Program-made: the position numbers and the translations under genes
Shown here: positions 17,801-26,732 of the stretch, piece by piece
Numbering within the stretch: position 1 is the first letter of the stretch
Layout: the number at the start of each line of letters is the position of its first letter
Source of the DNA: Syntrophales bacterium
Lineage (GTDB): Bacteria; Desulfobacterota; Syntrophia; Syntrophales; UBA2210
DNA: 41,195 nt
Direction of reading: 5' to 3'
Assembly (NCBI GenBank): GCA_028718565.1
Contig: JAQULO010000012.1
Coordinates: 1-41,195, forward strand
The notes under the pieces: generated by a model
The model's database searches: none
Seen by the model: only the letters and a program-made list of their open reading frames with translations
What the model was told of the DNA's origin: nothing

Positions 17801-18748
17801 GCTCTTCCTCTCCGGATTCCAGACATGATGGACTCGCTCCTGAACGCAAAACTTGAGATTTCCGGGAATCCTGAACAATCCAAAGCTCAGGGAGAAGTAG
17901 TCCTTCTTGAAGGAACCTATTACAAAGATGTTGATCTTAATCTTATCCAGCTCGTGAAGGAAAGAAAGCGGGAGGTGGCACCGCCTCCCCGTGAAATTAC
18001 GTATCCCTTTGTAAAAAATATGGAGCTCGATGTGTCCGTCAAACGGCGCAATCCCTTTGTCATCGACAACAATCTCGCCCAGCTTGAAGTCAGCCCCGAT
18101 CTGGTATTCGCAGGTACAATCAACAATCCCTTAATCAAAGGCCGCGCCGAGGTAAATTCGGGGACTGTCACATATTACAAAAAAACATTTGATGTAAAAA
18201 GAGGGATCATCGACTTCCTAAATCCTTATAAAATTGAGCCGACTATTGATATAGCCGGGGAAGCGCAGATAAAAAAATGGCGGATATTTCTTAATATATC
18301 GGGAACACCGGATCAGATCGCATTCAACCTCACCTCCGAGCCACCGGAAGAAGCCGGCGATATTGTATCACTGCTGCTCCTCGGCAAAACCACGCGGGAA
18401 TTCTCTGAGCTGGGGGGAGGAGCGACTCGGTCAACGAAAGAACTCCTGGCGGAAATGATCGCAACGACCTTCGGAGAAGATATCAAGAAAACAACGGGTC
18501 TGGATATCCTGGAAGTTGAAACGGGATCTCTGAAGGAAGAAACGGCAACGGAGAGTATCAAGGTTACGCTCGGCAAACAGCTCACAAAGAGAATGACTGT
18601 TAAGTATGCCGCGGAAACAAAAGACGGCGAAATGATCCAGCGTGCCATCGCCGAATATCAATTTCTTGAAAACATATTACTGAACGGGTTTCAGGATTCA
18701 AAGGGAGTTTTCGGCGGAGAACTGCTGTTCAGGCTGGAATTTCGTTAA
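14840..18748 (+). CDS. tamB: TamB-like translocation/assembly protein
   Basis: 1302-aa periplasm-spanning protein of the AsmA-like/TamB group: one N-terminal membrane anchor (about 5-30), a long series of short beta segments (AsmA/DUF748-like in the first third), and a C-terminal DUF490/TamB domain (about 960-1302) ending in a beta-rich ELLFRLEFR. Proteins of this type bridge inner and outer membranes and pair with an Omp85 partner in outer-membrane protein insertion or in phospholipid transport. Residues about 424-525 and 526-627 are a tandem duplication of a 102-aa unit. The Omp85 gene begins 17 bases after the stop, supporting a TamAB-like pair. No clear Shine-Dalgarno sequence precedes the ATG. 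The preceding interval (14658-14839) shows nothing else I can support. Confidence 0.88.
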   Translation: MVKLVKYIGVACALCFIAVFTLASMAIFTLKTDQAQMFIQNQINANITGSVTWERFRFSLIKGSFEVTNGILNGPAGEDLARFDHLSITILWRALREGNIALSSVVIEKPRVIINIEKDGSLNLAKIFTAAKADEKKIEVPPSESNTAGLPFNVVIKCLKIKEGSVLYSTAENNFQTEIDDVTLSANADLVGESGGLALKIGNGSISTPAATAGFDNLELKIRLENRMVTLDTFQGNIAAGNFEMQGQIDFRKAFPEGFFHSTPALDATTYTVSFQEKGIDVGKILKDSDVKGLVSSSFSLEGTGLSPQTLLARLKAELSAEQVAVGIRAIPTDMKASITTNLNKGLATVERFDARAGEITASAGGAFDLSSRAIAAHLELDAPNLSGTLSSLGLEGTGGGTHLIGTLSGTVTRPVFECSMEGSRLRYKDFMVGDIRTTVELDQSGILRVQELTIDNRNSVLRVSGTVQLLKDSAFIKNPSFQLDLFSTGIYLEDFIDDAKGKVLLRGHLEGTPEKPELDCDLQTENLHLRDFGIGDIQAKAVLDRSGLLRLQKFTLHNGNSALAASGMVQLFDNTTFLTDPPFQLDFQSKSTLLNDFTALAKGKISFAGHCEGTPGSPKGTIEIRGNGMDFGVQKLSGFRLSAKLDGKKLHVTPLKVDIAPGEVIEGSGWLSLDKAYQFNLVSKGISLRSIDKLKDQKTAEGTIVFNLSGEGVLDNPSLSGTVMLHDIQIEGRKFEDLEVNLDVRNGLAKAFGRLNFDFDGAYHLTQKDFQVSADFKESNLKPYFELAGRKDFKGIATGTLKVKGNAASLNRIEASADFQEFTLYFKDLRILHTESFEAIYGNNEFTIAPCHFELLKDGHLEIEGNGKPDGPISLRIDGKLPLRIAQPFVEDISDMTGNLLLSARVEGTQAAPDIRAHLTLEEIGLTVPVLLQKLHSVNGLIEVTPKTVTIKDIKGNLDSGNFDMNGTIDIKDFKPRQVDITVTASALPLRIPDMMDSLLNAKLEISGNPEQSKAQGEVVLLEGTYYKDVDLNLIQLVKERKREVAPPPREITYPFVKNMELDVSVKRRNPFVIDNNLAQLEVSPDLVFAGTINNPLIKGRAEVNSGTVTYYKKTFDVKRGIIDFLNPYKIEPTIDIAGEAQIKKWRIFLNISGTPDQIAFNLTSEPPEEAGDIVSLLLLGKTTREFSELGGGATRSTKELLAEMIATTFGEDIKKTTGLDILEVETGSLKEETATESIKVTLGKQLTKRMTVKYAAETKDGEMIQRAIAEYQFLENILLNGFQDSKGVFGGELLFRLEFR

Positions 18749-18765
18749 CACTGTCGGGATTAAAA

Positions 18766-21594
18766 ATGCGTAAAAAAAAGAAAATGACTTTTTTGACCTG
18801 GCTCTTATGGGTCGCCCTGCTCTGCACCATACCCAGTGCGCCCGTAGAGGCACGTTCAAAGGATACCGCAGACTCTCTGCCGTCAGGAAGCGGGCCGGTC
18901 ATAACGGAGATTGCCGTACGGATTCTTGACTATCGTGGCGACCCCGCAAAGCTGGCAGCAATGGCACGGGATTTTATTTTTCTTACGGAAGGTGGTCACT
19001 TCTCCACGGATAAAATGGCAAAGTCCATCGACGCGCTTAAATTGTCAAGACTGTTTCAGGAAATCAATGTTGATTCCGATGAAGAGTCGGACCGCATGGT
19101 TCTCAGGTTTCAACTGAAACCTTTTCGATACATCAAAAGCATTACCCTTGAAGGAGTATATCCTCTTTTTGAACGCGATGTTTTCAATGTCATGACAATG
19201 TATCCCGGTGGCATATTTGCTCAGGACGAGCTTTCCCGGCAAACACAGCTAATCGAAAACCGTTATAAACAGGAAGGATTCGTAGAACCCCTTGTTTCCG
19301 TGACGTCGGATGAAGACGTGAAAGACGGCAGTTTCGTTGTCCATGTAAAAATAGAGAAAGGTCATTACTACCGACTTGACAAAATCGACATTGATGGGAA
19401 TCAGACATATTCGGACGCCACGGTCATGACAAAAATGAAGGCCTGGCGGGATAATTTTTTCCCAGCGATCGGGGGACGCTTCATTGAAGGTAATTTAAAA
19501 CAGGATATCAAAAATCTTGTCCAGTTTTACCGGGACAATGGTTACTTTGATGTTCAGATCAGCCACACGGTATCAAAAGACCCGGAGTCCGGCGACGTTT
19601 TCGTTGCACTGACGATTGCCGAAGGGGTGCAATACAAAATTGATTTCTCAGGCAACACGGAGTTCCAAGATCGCACCTTGAGAAAAGAACTCGTTTTTTT
19701 CTCGGAGGGAAATATCAATAACCGGGGGCTGAAGAAGAGTATCAAAAAGATCAAGGAGATGTATGAGGAAGCAGGATACCTGGAAGCGACCGTAACAACC
19801 GGCAACCGGCAATCCACCGATGATACTGAGCCTGCCAGGGTGATACGGTTTATTATCGATGAAGGACCTCGCTTTATTGTGAAATCGATTCAGATATCAG
19901 GAAACCTTTCTATCGAGGAAGAAAGAATCCTTAAACAGATGCTGACCCGTGTTGCAGGCGTCCGTGATAAGGGCTTGTATGTTCCGAAAGTTCTGGAGGC
20001 AGACCTCTTTGCCATAAAATCGCTGTACCTCAAGGAGGGGTACATGGATACGGAGGTAAAGGATGACGTCAGTCTGAGTGAAGATAAACAGGATGTCGCG
20101 ATTATCATCACCATTAACGAGGGAATTCGGACCATCGTATCGGAATTGAGGATTACTGGACTCAACACCGTAGAAGAAGCAACGGCCATGAATGCCCTTG
20201 CCTTGAAACAGGGAGAACCTTTCAGAAAATACAGCATAAAAGATGACGAAAATGCCATCTCGGCCCTTGTTTCCGAACAGGGGTATCCCCACGTCACCGT
20301 CAAAGGCGAGGCGCTGATAAGTTCCGATAAATCAGAAGCCCGGGTCACATACAACGTGAATGAGGGCCCCTATGTTGAAATGGGCAACGTCTATTATACG
20401 GGAAATTTTAGGACCCGCGAATCTATTCTGAAAAATGAGCTTGAACTCGAAACCGGGAAACCCTTTTCGCTGGTCAAAGTACTCGAAGGGCAGCGTAATG
20501 TCAGGAACATGGACATCTTTCAGAGTGTCAGCTTTAAAACAATGGGCCTCAAAGAAGAAGCGGATCGCGTGAATCTTCTGGTGGATGTTGAGGAAAAGAA
20601 ACCCTATTTTATTGAGGCAGGCGCGGGGTATGAATCCGAAAGAGGTTTCTTCGCCCATTCAAAAACGGGAGATCATAATCTCTTCGGAACAAACAAAAAT
20701 ACGTGGATGGGCGGCGAAATGAGTCAGATAGGGTATCGGGCGGACACGGGTCTGAACGAACCCAGGCTTTTCGGATCACACACTTCAGCCACACTAGCCC
20801 TATTTACGGAACGGCGGGAGGAATTCAATCAGGATTTCGGAACACAGACATACGGCTCTTCATTGATGTTTTCCCACAAATTTTTTGCGAACACAACGAC
20901 AGGGCTGGGGGTTCGTTACGAAAGGCGGGAACAGTTTCTTCGTGACGGGGCAGAAAGCGCCCTTCAGGCAAATGAAGCTGACGAATTCGTACCCAGAAGC
21001 ATTCTTGTCACGACACCGTCTATACGCTACGACAGCAGAAATTCCTTTATCCGCCCGCAGACTGGAGTACTCTCCTCATTCTCCGTAGATATTTCAAAAG
21101 GCATTCAGAACTCTCTGGATGATTTTTTGCGTTACCGTCTCGACGTGCGCTATTTTCTCACACCGCTTAAAAGGCTGACCTTTGCCCTGCTTGGCCGCGG
21201 CGGCTATATACAAACATATGGTTCTGCGGGAAAGGTTCCCGATGATCAGCTTTTCTTTCTTGGGGGGACCATGGATGTGCGGGGGTTCAGTGAAAATATG
21301 CTCAGATTCGGTGCAAACAGCAATCCCCAGGGAGGAAGGGCGTCCCTTGCGTGCAGCGTGGAAGCACGGATTAACCTCGGCCGTAATTTTGAACTTCCGT
21401 GTTTTTTTGATACGGGAACCGTAGAAGACTCTCTTGGAGCAATCGGCTCAGGCAACTTCCGATCTTCTATAGGGATGGGATTACGATACATAACACCCAT
21501 CGGCCCTATCGGTATACTTTACGGAATTAAACTTAATCCCAGAGAGGAGGAAAGCCGCGGTCGGTTTCACTTCTCGATAGGCTATACCTTCTAG
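18766..21594 (+). CDS. Omp85-family outer-membrane protein with seven POTRA domains
   Basis: 942 aa: signal peptide (MRKKKK then hydrophobic, cleavage near VEA-RS), a long POTRA array, and a 16-strand-type barrel (about 612-942) ending in the aromatic FSIGYTF. The barrel has the L6 motif VRGF (838-841). I count seven POTRA units by their recurring I-x-I-x-G-N start and EGP/NEG end: about 44-119, 120-197, 200-286, 288-367, 368-453, 454-533 and 535-611. BamA normally has five and TamA three. Position directly behind tamB suggests TamA function, but the length makes BamA-like activity possible too. Followed by 437 bases without a gene. Confidence 0.93.
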   Translation: MRKKKKMTFLTWLLWVALLCTIPSAPVEARSKDTADSLPSGSGPVITEIAVRILDYRGDPAKLAAMARDFIFLTEGGHFSTDKMAKSIDALKLSRLFQEINVDSDEESDRMVLRFQLKPFRYIKSITLEGVYPLFERDVFNVMTMYPGGIFAQDELSRQTQLIENRYKQEGFVEPLVSVTSDEDVKDGSFVVHVKIEKGHYYRLDKIDIDGNQTYSDATVMTKMKAWRDNFFPAIGGRFIEGNLKQDIKNLVQFYRDNGYFDVQISHTVSKDPESGDVFVALTIAEGVQYKIDFSGNTEFQDRTLRKELVFFSEGNINNRGLKKSIKKIKEMYEEAGYLEATVTTGNRQSTDDTEPARVIRFIIDEGPRFIVKSIQISGNLSIEEERILKQMLTRVAGVRDKGLYVPKVLEADLFAIKSLYLKEGYMDTEVKDDVSLSEDKQDVAIIITINEGIRTIVSELRITGLNTVEEATAMNALALKQGEPFRKYSIKDDENAISALVSEQGYPHVTVKGEALISSDKSEARVTYNVNEGPYVEMGNVYYTGNFRTRESILKNELELETGKPFSLVKVLEGQRNVRNMDIFQSVSFKTMGLKEEADRVNLLVDVEEKKPYFIEAGAGYESERGFFAHSKTGDHNLFGTNKNTWMGGEMSQIGYRADTGLNEPRLFGSHTSATLALFTERREEFNQDFGTQTYGSSLMFSHKFFANTTTGLGVRYERREQFLRDGAESALQANEADEFVPRSILVTTPSIRYDSRNSFIRPQTGVLSSFSVDISKGIQNSLDDFLRYRLDVRYFLTPLKRLTFALLGRGGYIQTYGSAGKVPDDQLFFLGGTMDVRGFSENMLRFGANSNPQGGRASLACSVEARINLGRNFELPCFFDTGTVEDSLGAIGSGNFRSSIGMGLRYITPIGPIGILYGIKLNPREEESRGRFHFSIGYTF

Positions 21595-21911
21595 GCAGCC
21601 CAAGAGATCCCCCTTCTTCTCACATTGTCACGATCAGACTCCGCTTTTCCCCCTTTACCATGAATAAACACGTTTTACGGTCCAGCCCCGGTAACGACTC
21701 TCGCCTGCCGGGCAAACAATAAAACTTCACCCTGGGAGCCCGGCGCCAGGATTTGCATATACCTGTTTGGCAGGTCTCTCTATAGGCGCCAGTAAACAAT
21801 CAATACCCTATCACCCGTCTCTCCTATTGAAGGAAAGGTCCTTCGAGCGATCCCCTATAGTCAACACCTAAGCGAAAAATCTGCGCTTAACGTATCGAAA
21901 ACACTCAAAAA

Positions 21912-21927
21912 TACTACTTTAGTAGTA
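21912..21927. promoter_or_regulatory. NarL/FixJ-type 7-2-7 inverted repeat upstream of PEP-CTERM gene
   Basis: TACTACT, two bases, AGTAGTA: two heptamers fitting the NarL consensus TACYNMT placed tail-to-tail with 2-bp spacing, inside a longer perfect palindrome (AAATACTAC/GTAGTATTT, 21909-21930). It lies about 105 bases upstream of the PEP-CTERM start. The rest of 21595-22031 has direct repeats of GGCGCCAG near 21743 and 21785 but no gene I can support. Confidence 0.5.
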
Positions 21928-22031
21928 TTTACAGCGGGTTTTGAATCTGAGACAACGGGAGCCAAGGTATGGATACAAAAAATGGCAAGGGCGGCAAAAG
22001 AAAAAAATAAATTGATAGGAGGAATCATAAA

Positions 22032-22604
22032 ATGAAAAAGCTATTATTATGTTTGGTAATGTTGGTCTTAAGTATGTCCGGGATGGCCGGAGCCACAGTG
22101 TATACTACTAACGGGTTGAACTATTTGGACGGTTCGAGTTGGTACACGTGGGGTATAAATCAGACCATACCGGAAGGTGAGACCATTCAGAGCGCCTCAT
22201 TAACCTTTTCGGGTATCTATGCTCCTTATGCAACCGATACCTTATACGTTGATCTCCTCAATTCCGTTACTCCGGCCGGTGTAAGCTCGATAAGCGGTAG
22301 CGATGTCGGAGATCATTTCGCCGGCATGGGTACCTCCTTGTTTGTCTATCAAGATGTCACACCCTATCACCCGGATACCCTGACTTATATATTCGGCGAT
22401 ACGCAGATTACCGCACTGAATGATTATGCCAGTGATGGAAATTTCGGCTTTGGACTCGATCCCGATTGCTGGTTTAAGAGCAGCGGCGTGTCGTTCAATG
22501 TCGCGACGACATCAGGAGGAGCACCCGTCCCCGAGCCGACCACCATGCTGCTCCTCGGGTGCGGTCTTGCGGGTCTGGGGTTTGTGAGAAGGAAAAAGAG
22601 CTGA
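22032..22604 (+). CDS. PEP-CTERM sorting-domain secreted protein
   Basis: 190-aa exported protein: signal peptide (1-21, MKKLLLCLVML... ending MAGA), a beta-rich Gly/Ser/Asp/Tyr body without recognisable domain, and a C-terminal PEP-CTERM tripartite tag (about 166-190): VPEPTT, a hydrophobic helix, and the basic RRKK tail. Exosortases cut such tags and release the protein to the cell surface or extracellular matrix. AGGAGG lies about 7 bases before the ATG. It stands alone between a palindromic regulatory site and a strong terminator. The exosortase encoded 10 kb away is of a short type and may not be its processing enzyme. Confidence 0.9.
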   Translation: MKKLLLCLVMLVLSMSGMAGATVYTTNGLNYLDGSSWYTWGINQTIPEGETIQSASLTFSGIYAPYATDTLYVDLLNSVTPAGVSSISGSDVGDHFAGMGTSLFVYQDVTPYHPDTLTYIFGDTQITALNDYASDGNFGFGLDPDCWFKSSGVSFNVATTSGGAPVPEPTTMLLLGCGLAGLGFVRRKKS

Positions 22605-22630
22605 AATAATAATGGTATACATTTGTTTCA

Positions 22631-22668
22631 AACGCCCACCGATCTTCAATCGGTGGGCGTTCTTTTAT
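22631..22668 (+). terminator. Intrinsic terminator after PEP-CTERM gene
   Basis: Perfect 13-bp stem AACGCCCACCGAT / ATCGGTGGGCGTT with a five-base loop (CTTCA), followed by CTTTTATT. Confidence 0.9.
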
Positions 22669-22756
22669 TGCGCCTCTTACCGCTTCCGGTACTCTTTCTT
22701 GCCACCTGGGATGCCTTCGCTGTCATTCTTCAAAACACCGAGCAGAGATCTCAACC

Positions 22757-23122
22757 CTAGTCTTCTTTCGCCTGTTTCTTTTCTTTCTTCTTCTCCAGCT
22801 TCTTTTCTAGTTTCTGCTGGCGTTTGCTCGCCTCGAGAGACTCCTCCGCGACCTTTGCCTCCTTGGTCTTTTCTTCCTTGGGAAGGGCCATCTTCTCGGC
22901 CTTGATCCTTGCCATATCCTCGACCTTATTCTGCTTTTTGTCTATAACGGCAATCCTGACCCCAATCTTCCGCATTTCAGCCCGTATCTTCCTGACGGAA
23001 GCGTCCTTCGATATCTCCCCACGATCGAGGCCACGTTCGTTCAGAACCTCCAGGCGACGCGCCAGCTCGCCTTCCCAGTGAGCCTTCTGTGTATCCCTTG
23101 CAATCTTATCTTTAGAAGCCAT
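22757..23122 (-). CDS. Lys/Glu-rich coiled-coil protein of unknown function
   Basis: 121 aa from an ATG (MASKDKIARDTQK) preceded by GGGAGGA; an in-frame ATG 38 codons upstream has no site. The N-terminal half (DKIARDTQKAHWEGELARRLEVL) is amphipathic; the C-terminal half is almost wholly charged (KKLEKKKEKKQAKED), predicting a long helix or coiled coil. I have a general memory of similar small hypothetical proteins in Deltaproteobacteria but no function is known. Cytosolic; nucleic-acid binding is possible from charge but not shown. The stop lies about 90 bases from the PEP-CTERM terminator, convergent with that gene. Confidence 0.7.
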   Translation of the reverse strand: MASKDKIARDTQKAHWEGELARRLEVLNERGLDRGEISKDASVRKIRAEMRKIGVRIAVIDKKQNKVEDMARIKAEKMALPKEEKTKEAKVAEESLEASKRQQKLEKKLEKKKEKKQAKED

Positions 23123-23360
23123 ACATTCCTCCCTGTTGTAATCTCTTCCTCGTAGCATTCCTTTTACGGAACAGCGAACGCCACGCCAATCTGCCACAGA
23201 CAACGGGTTAAAGTCAACAGGAGAAACATATCCCAAAGCTGACGCTCCCCTTTTTCAGGGCACACAACCTCTCTCCTCGGCTTATCAAAGGTATAAAGAT
23301 TGATAAAGGGATTGGATGCCGGGCATGGCGTCCCAGAGATTCCGCCAAGGCAATTTGGAA

Positions 23361-23849
23361 CTAGCGAGAAGGACCGCTGTCCATGTTTTCTACTGTTTTC
23401 CGGTCGTGTTTTACCGAATCCACCTGAGGAAGCACCAGTGGTGGCCGCCCTGATCGCGCCCGTATCCAGTTGACAGCCCCAAACACCGTGGGCTGCCTGA
23501 TAGTCCGTAGCGCAAGCAAACGCTTCCCCGGAAAACTCATCAGCATGATACCGATCAGAATGGTTAAGATTCCCTGCCCGGGGATGAACAGCATGACGAT
23601 ACCGGCCATAACAAACACAGCACCCGCAAGGTTTCTTACTATAAGATACAGAAGGCGTGCCGGAGAATTTTCATAACGCCGCGGGAAGTGTCTTTCTGAA
23701 CGAAGGAAATAATCCTCAGGAATGCGGGCGACTAAAAAGGGCAGCGCCGCAACCGTTCCGATAAAGGTAACCAGAGAAACAACGGATGCTCCCCAGAGCA
23801 GCGAACTATGGCATCTTGCCCATGCAAATAATGCCGTTACAATATTCAC
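23361..23849 (-). CDS. PGPGW-type small membrane protein
   Basis: 162 aa starting at GTG with AAGGAG about 11 bases upstream. Hydrophobic segments at about 17-40 and 66-105; the second contains FIPGQGILTILIGIMLMSFP, resembling the PGPGW motif of the putative transmembrane family found in many bacteria (function unknown). A short basic cytosolic tail follows. Lies downstream of tyrA on the same strand with a 65-base gap and could be the distal end of the trp transcript. Confidence 0.65.
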   Translation of the reverse strand: MNIVTALFAWARCHSSLLWGASVVSLVTFIGTVAALPFLVARIPEDYFLRSERHFPRRYENSPARLLYLIVRNLAGAVFVMAGIVMLFIPGQGILTILIGIMLMSFPGKRLLALRTIRQPTVFGAVNWIRARSGRPPLVLPQVDSVKHDRKTVENMDSGPSR

Positions 23850-23914
23850 GATATCGACTGCTCCTTCTTTGAAATTATTGTCGTGTATGAGTTGAGTCGC
23901 TACACAGCCTTACT

Positions 23915-24679
23915 TTATTCAAAACTGCTACTGATCAGTTCCGCCAAGGCTTCGGCATCGTTTTTCTCAACCAGATATTTGATGCGGGAGAGGCTCTGTT
24001 CGTAGGTTGCAATGATCTTGAGGATATCCCGGTTTCCGGTGATGATATCCGCATAGAGCCGGGGGTTGTTGGTGCAGGTCTTTTCGATAATGGCTAGTTT
24101 CGTATCGAAGAAGGGGGTGGTGAAGTTCTTCAGTTCGGCAAGGTCCACGCCGGTTTCTTTCAGGGCAAGTCCCATCGTGATGGTATCCAGGTGGTTCAGG
24201 CCCTGGATGATAGACATCATCCGGTCGTGCTTCTCGGGCGTTACCTCAAATACATTGGCGCCCCTCTTGCGGAAGAGATCATCCGGCCAGCCGTACCATT
24301 TGTCTATCCTGGCGGGACACATGGCTATGTTTCGTCCCTTGATCGACGGAACATCCGGACCGAAGAGGGGGTGGCACCCCATAACCTCCGAGCTGGAGCA
24401 TCTGAGCATATCCCTGACCGGCCCTTCTTTCAGAGATGTAAAGTCCATGAGGAGGGAACCCTCTTTCATCTTCGGGCCCACCTGTTCAATGACCGCGGCG
24501 GTGGCATTGATCGGCACGCTGACGATGACTACCCGGCAGGTCCGGGTCATCTCATCAAGCCTCATGCCGACCGTTCTTCCCGACACATGGACGGTGTAAC
24601 CTTCCCCCCTGAAGAAGTCGGCGAACCATCTCCCGATGCCGCCGGTGCCGCCTATAATGCCTATCTCGAATGCTTCCAT
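23915..24679 (-). CDS. tyrA: Prephenate dehydrogenase (TyrA family)
   Basis: 254 aa from an ATG (MEAFEIGIIGG) with ACGGGA upstream, 22 bases after the trpA stop. Rossmann motif GGTGGIG (10-16), and the prephenate-dehydrogenase signature GCHPLFGPD (101-109). Converts prephenate (or arogenate) to 4-hydroxyphenylpyruvate (or tyrosine) with NAD(P). No chorismate mutase or ACT domain is fused, so feedback control by tyrosine through ACT is not expected. Placement at the end of the trp operon ties tyrosine synthesis to the same transcript. The substrate choice (prephenate or arogenate) cannot be read. Confidence 0.88.
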   Translation of the reverse strand: MEAFEIGIIGGTGGIGRWFADFFRGEGYTVHVSGRTVGMRLDEMTRTCRVVIVSVPINATAAVIEQVGPKMKEGSLLMDFTSLKEGPVRDMLRCSSSEVMGCHPLFGPDVPSIKGRNIAMCPARIDKWYGWPDDLFRKRGANVFEVTPEKHDRMMSIIQGLNHLDTITMGLALKETGVDLAELKNFTTPFFDTKLAIIEKTCTNNPRLYADIITGNRDILKIIATYEQSLSRIKYLVEKNDAEALAELISSSFE

Positions 24680-24701
24680 CAGTTCCCGTTTCGTACGCGT
24701 T

Positions 24702-25514
24702 TTATGTTCCCGGCCGTGTGTCTGAAATGGCCTGCTTGACTTCCTTAGCATAACCGGCAACGATATTCACCATGTTATTTGTGCCGCTGTTTTCTTCGAT
24801 CAGGCGGACGAAGGCGCTGCCGATGACGATACCATCGGCGTGAGGCGCGATCTCACGGGCCTGCTCGGGGGTGGATATGCCGAACCCGACGGCGACCGGC
24901 AGCGTGGTTACGGCTCGTATCCTTTCTACATCTCTTTTAATATCGGAAACCTGCGGCTTCGCGGTCCCGGTGACCCCGGTGATGGAGATATAGTAGAGAA
25001 ATCCTCCGGCATCTCGCGCAATCTTCCGGATCCTTTCGTCGGTGCTCGTCGGTGCGATGAGGGAGATGCAATCGATCCCCGCCCGGTCCGTGTATTTCTT
25101 CAGTTCTTTGGACTCCTCCGGGGGCAGGTCAACGACCAGTATCCCGTCGACACCGACCTCCCGCGCCCTCTTCGCGAAGCGCTCATTCCCGTAGCTGAGA
25201 ATCGGGTTGTAATAGCCGAAGAGGACTATCGGTATCTCGCTGACATCTCTGACCGTCTCTATCATGTCCAGGATGCCGGAGAGGGTTGCCCCAGCCTTGA
25301 GGGCCCGATGGGACGCGGCCTGGATGATGGGACCATCGGCCGTGGGGTCGGAGAATGGGACACCGATCTCGAGGATATCGACCCCGGCGCGATCCAGCCC
25401 CAGTATGATTTCTTTCGTTGTCTCCAGACTCGGATCTCCCGCTGTCAGGTAGGCGATAAGGGCCTTTGACCTCTCTTCCTTTAACGTGCTGAACTTCTCT
25501 TCGATCCTGCTCAC
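24702..25514 (-). CDS. trpA: Tryptophan synthase alpha subunit
   Basis: 270 aa; cleaves indole-3-glycerol phosphate to indole and glyceraldehyde 3-phosphate within the TrpA2B2 complex. Catalytic Glu49 ([12 protein letters not shown]) and Asp60 (TADGP) fall at the same numbers as in the enteric enzyme. GTG start overlaps the trpB stop (GTGA), implying translational coupling and matched subunit levels. Phosphate-binding Gly-rich segments ([15 protein letters not shown]) are present. Confidence 0.97.
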   Translation of the reverse strand: MSRIEEKFSTLKEERSKALIAYLTAGDPSLETTKEIILGLDRAGVDILEIGVPFSDPTADGPIIQAASHRALKAGATLSGILDMIETVRDVSEIPIVLFGYYNPILSYGNERFAKRAREVGVDGILVVDLPPEESKELKKYTDRAGIDCISLIAPTSTDERIRKIARDAGGFLYYISITGVTGTAKPQVSDIKRDVERIRAVTTLPVAVGFGISTPEQAREIAPHADGIVIGSAFVRLIEENSGTNNMVNIVAGYAKEVKQAISDTRPGT

Positions 25515-26707
25515 AGCCTTCCGCCCTCCCCTCTTTCTTCAATGATGCCCAGATCCTTGTCTCCTCTGCCGGACAGGTTGACAACAATGATCTTTTCCCG
25601 GTCCAGCGTGGGGGCGAGCTTCATCGCGTAGGCGATGGCATGCGCGCTTTCCATGGCGGGAATAATTCCCTCGCATCGAGACAGAAACATGAAGGCCTCA
25701 AGGGCCTCATCGTCGTCTATCGTCACGTAGCCGGCCCTGCCCGTTTCGTGGAAGTGGCTGTGCTCCGGACCTATGCCGGGATAGTCGAGACCGGCCGCGA
25801 TAGAGTAGGCATCATATATCTGGCCGCTCTCGTTCTGGAGCAGATATGTCTTGTTCCCGTGCAGGACTCCGATCCTCCCCGCCGATATGCTTGCCGCATG
25901 TTTCCCTGTCGCAATGCCGAACCCCGCGGCCTCCACACCGACAAGTTCGACACCCGGATCATTCCGGAAGGGCCAGAAGATGCCCATGGCGTTGCTCCCT
26001 CCGCCCACACAGGCGACCAGAACATCGGGGAATCTCCCCTCATGTTTCAATATCTGCCGCTTCGTCTCTCTGCCTATCACGGTCTGAAAATCCCGGACCA
26101 TCATCGGATAGGGGTGGGGACCCGCCGTGCTGCCAATGATATAGAAGGTGTCTTTTACTTGGGAAACCCACCGGCGCATCGCCTCGTTCATGGCGTCCTT
26201 CAGCGTGCCGGTACCAGACGATACGGGGACGACTGTTGCGCCAAGGATTTTCATCCGCAAGACATTGGGCGCCTGCCTGTGGATATCCTCCTCACCCATG
26301 AATACTTGGCATTCCATCCCGAAGAGGGCCGCAGCCGTGGCGGTCGCCACGCCGTGCTGACCGGCCCCTGTCTCAGCCATTACTTTGGTTTTTCCCATTC
26401 TGCGCGCGAGGAGGGCCTGCCCCAGGGTGTTGTTGATCTTGTGAGCCCCCGTGTGGTTGAGATCCTCCCGCTTCAGGTAAATTTTTGCGCCCCCCATCTT
26501 TTCCGTCAGTCCCTTCGCGAAGTAGAGCGGCGTCTCCCGCCCCGAATATTCGCGAAGGTAGAAGGCAAGTTCCTTCCTGAACACCGGATCTTTTTTTGCT
26601 TTACGGTAGGCCTCTTCCAGTTCCGTGAGGGCCGGCATCAGCGTTTCTGCCGCGTAACGCCCCCCGAAGGCTCCGAAGTGCCCCTTCCTATCAGGCATTG
26701 TTTTCAT
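25511..26707 (-). CDS. trpB: Tryptophan synthase beta subunit
   Basis: 398 aa, the usual TrpB length, from the ATG at [12 protein letters not shown] with AAGGCGG upstream; longer in-frame starts would add a non-family N-terminus. PLP-binding Lys90 in GAHKINN, catalytic Glu112 in [10 protein letters not shown], and the phosphate-binding GGGSNAMG loop are all visible. Condenses indole with serine. The conventional TrpB1 type rather than TrpB2. Starts 25 bases after the trpF stop and overlaps trpA by 4 bases. Confidence 0.97.
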   Translation of the reverse strand: MKTMPDRKGHFGAFGGRYAAETLMPALTELEEAYRKAKKDPVFRKELAFYLREYSGRETPLYFAKGLTEKMGGAKIYLKREDLNHTGAHKINNTLGQALLARRMGKTKVMAETGAGQHGVATATAAALFGMECQVFMGEEDIHRQAPNVLRMKILGATVVPVSSGTGTLKDAMNEAMRRWVSQVKDTFYIIGSTAGPHPYPMMVRDFQTVIGRETKRQILKHEGRFPDVLVACVGGGSNAMGIFWPFRNDPGVELVGVEAAGFGIATGKHAASISAGRIGVLHGNKTYLLQNESGQIYDAYSIAAGLDYPGIGPEHSHFHETGRAGYVTIDDDEALEAFMFLSRCEGIIPAMESAHAIAYAMKLAPTLDREKIIVVNLSGRGDKDLGIIEERGEGGRL

Positions 26708-26732
26708 AGTACCGCCTTGTCCTGTTTGAGTT

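Noticed and set aside
21700-21830. Structured-looking GGCGCCAG/CCGGGCAAAC region as a riboswitch
   Set aside because: I could not fit it to the cyclic-di-GMP, cobalamin or SAM consensus cores; only short direct repeats and local GC palindromes remain.
21983-21998. TGGCAAGGGCGGCA upstream of the PEP-CTERM gene as a sigma-54 promoter
   Set aside because: GG and GC are eight bases apart instead of ten, so it cannot be a working -24/-12 pair.
23282-23306. TTATCAA-N11-TTGATAA dyad as an operator
   Set aside because: Seven-base AT-rich arms with a long spacer occur often by chance, and no promoter or regulator is tied to it.
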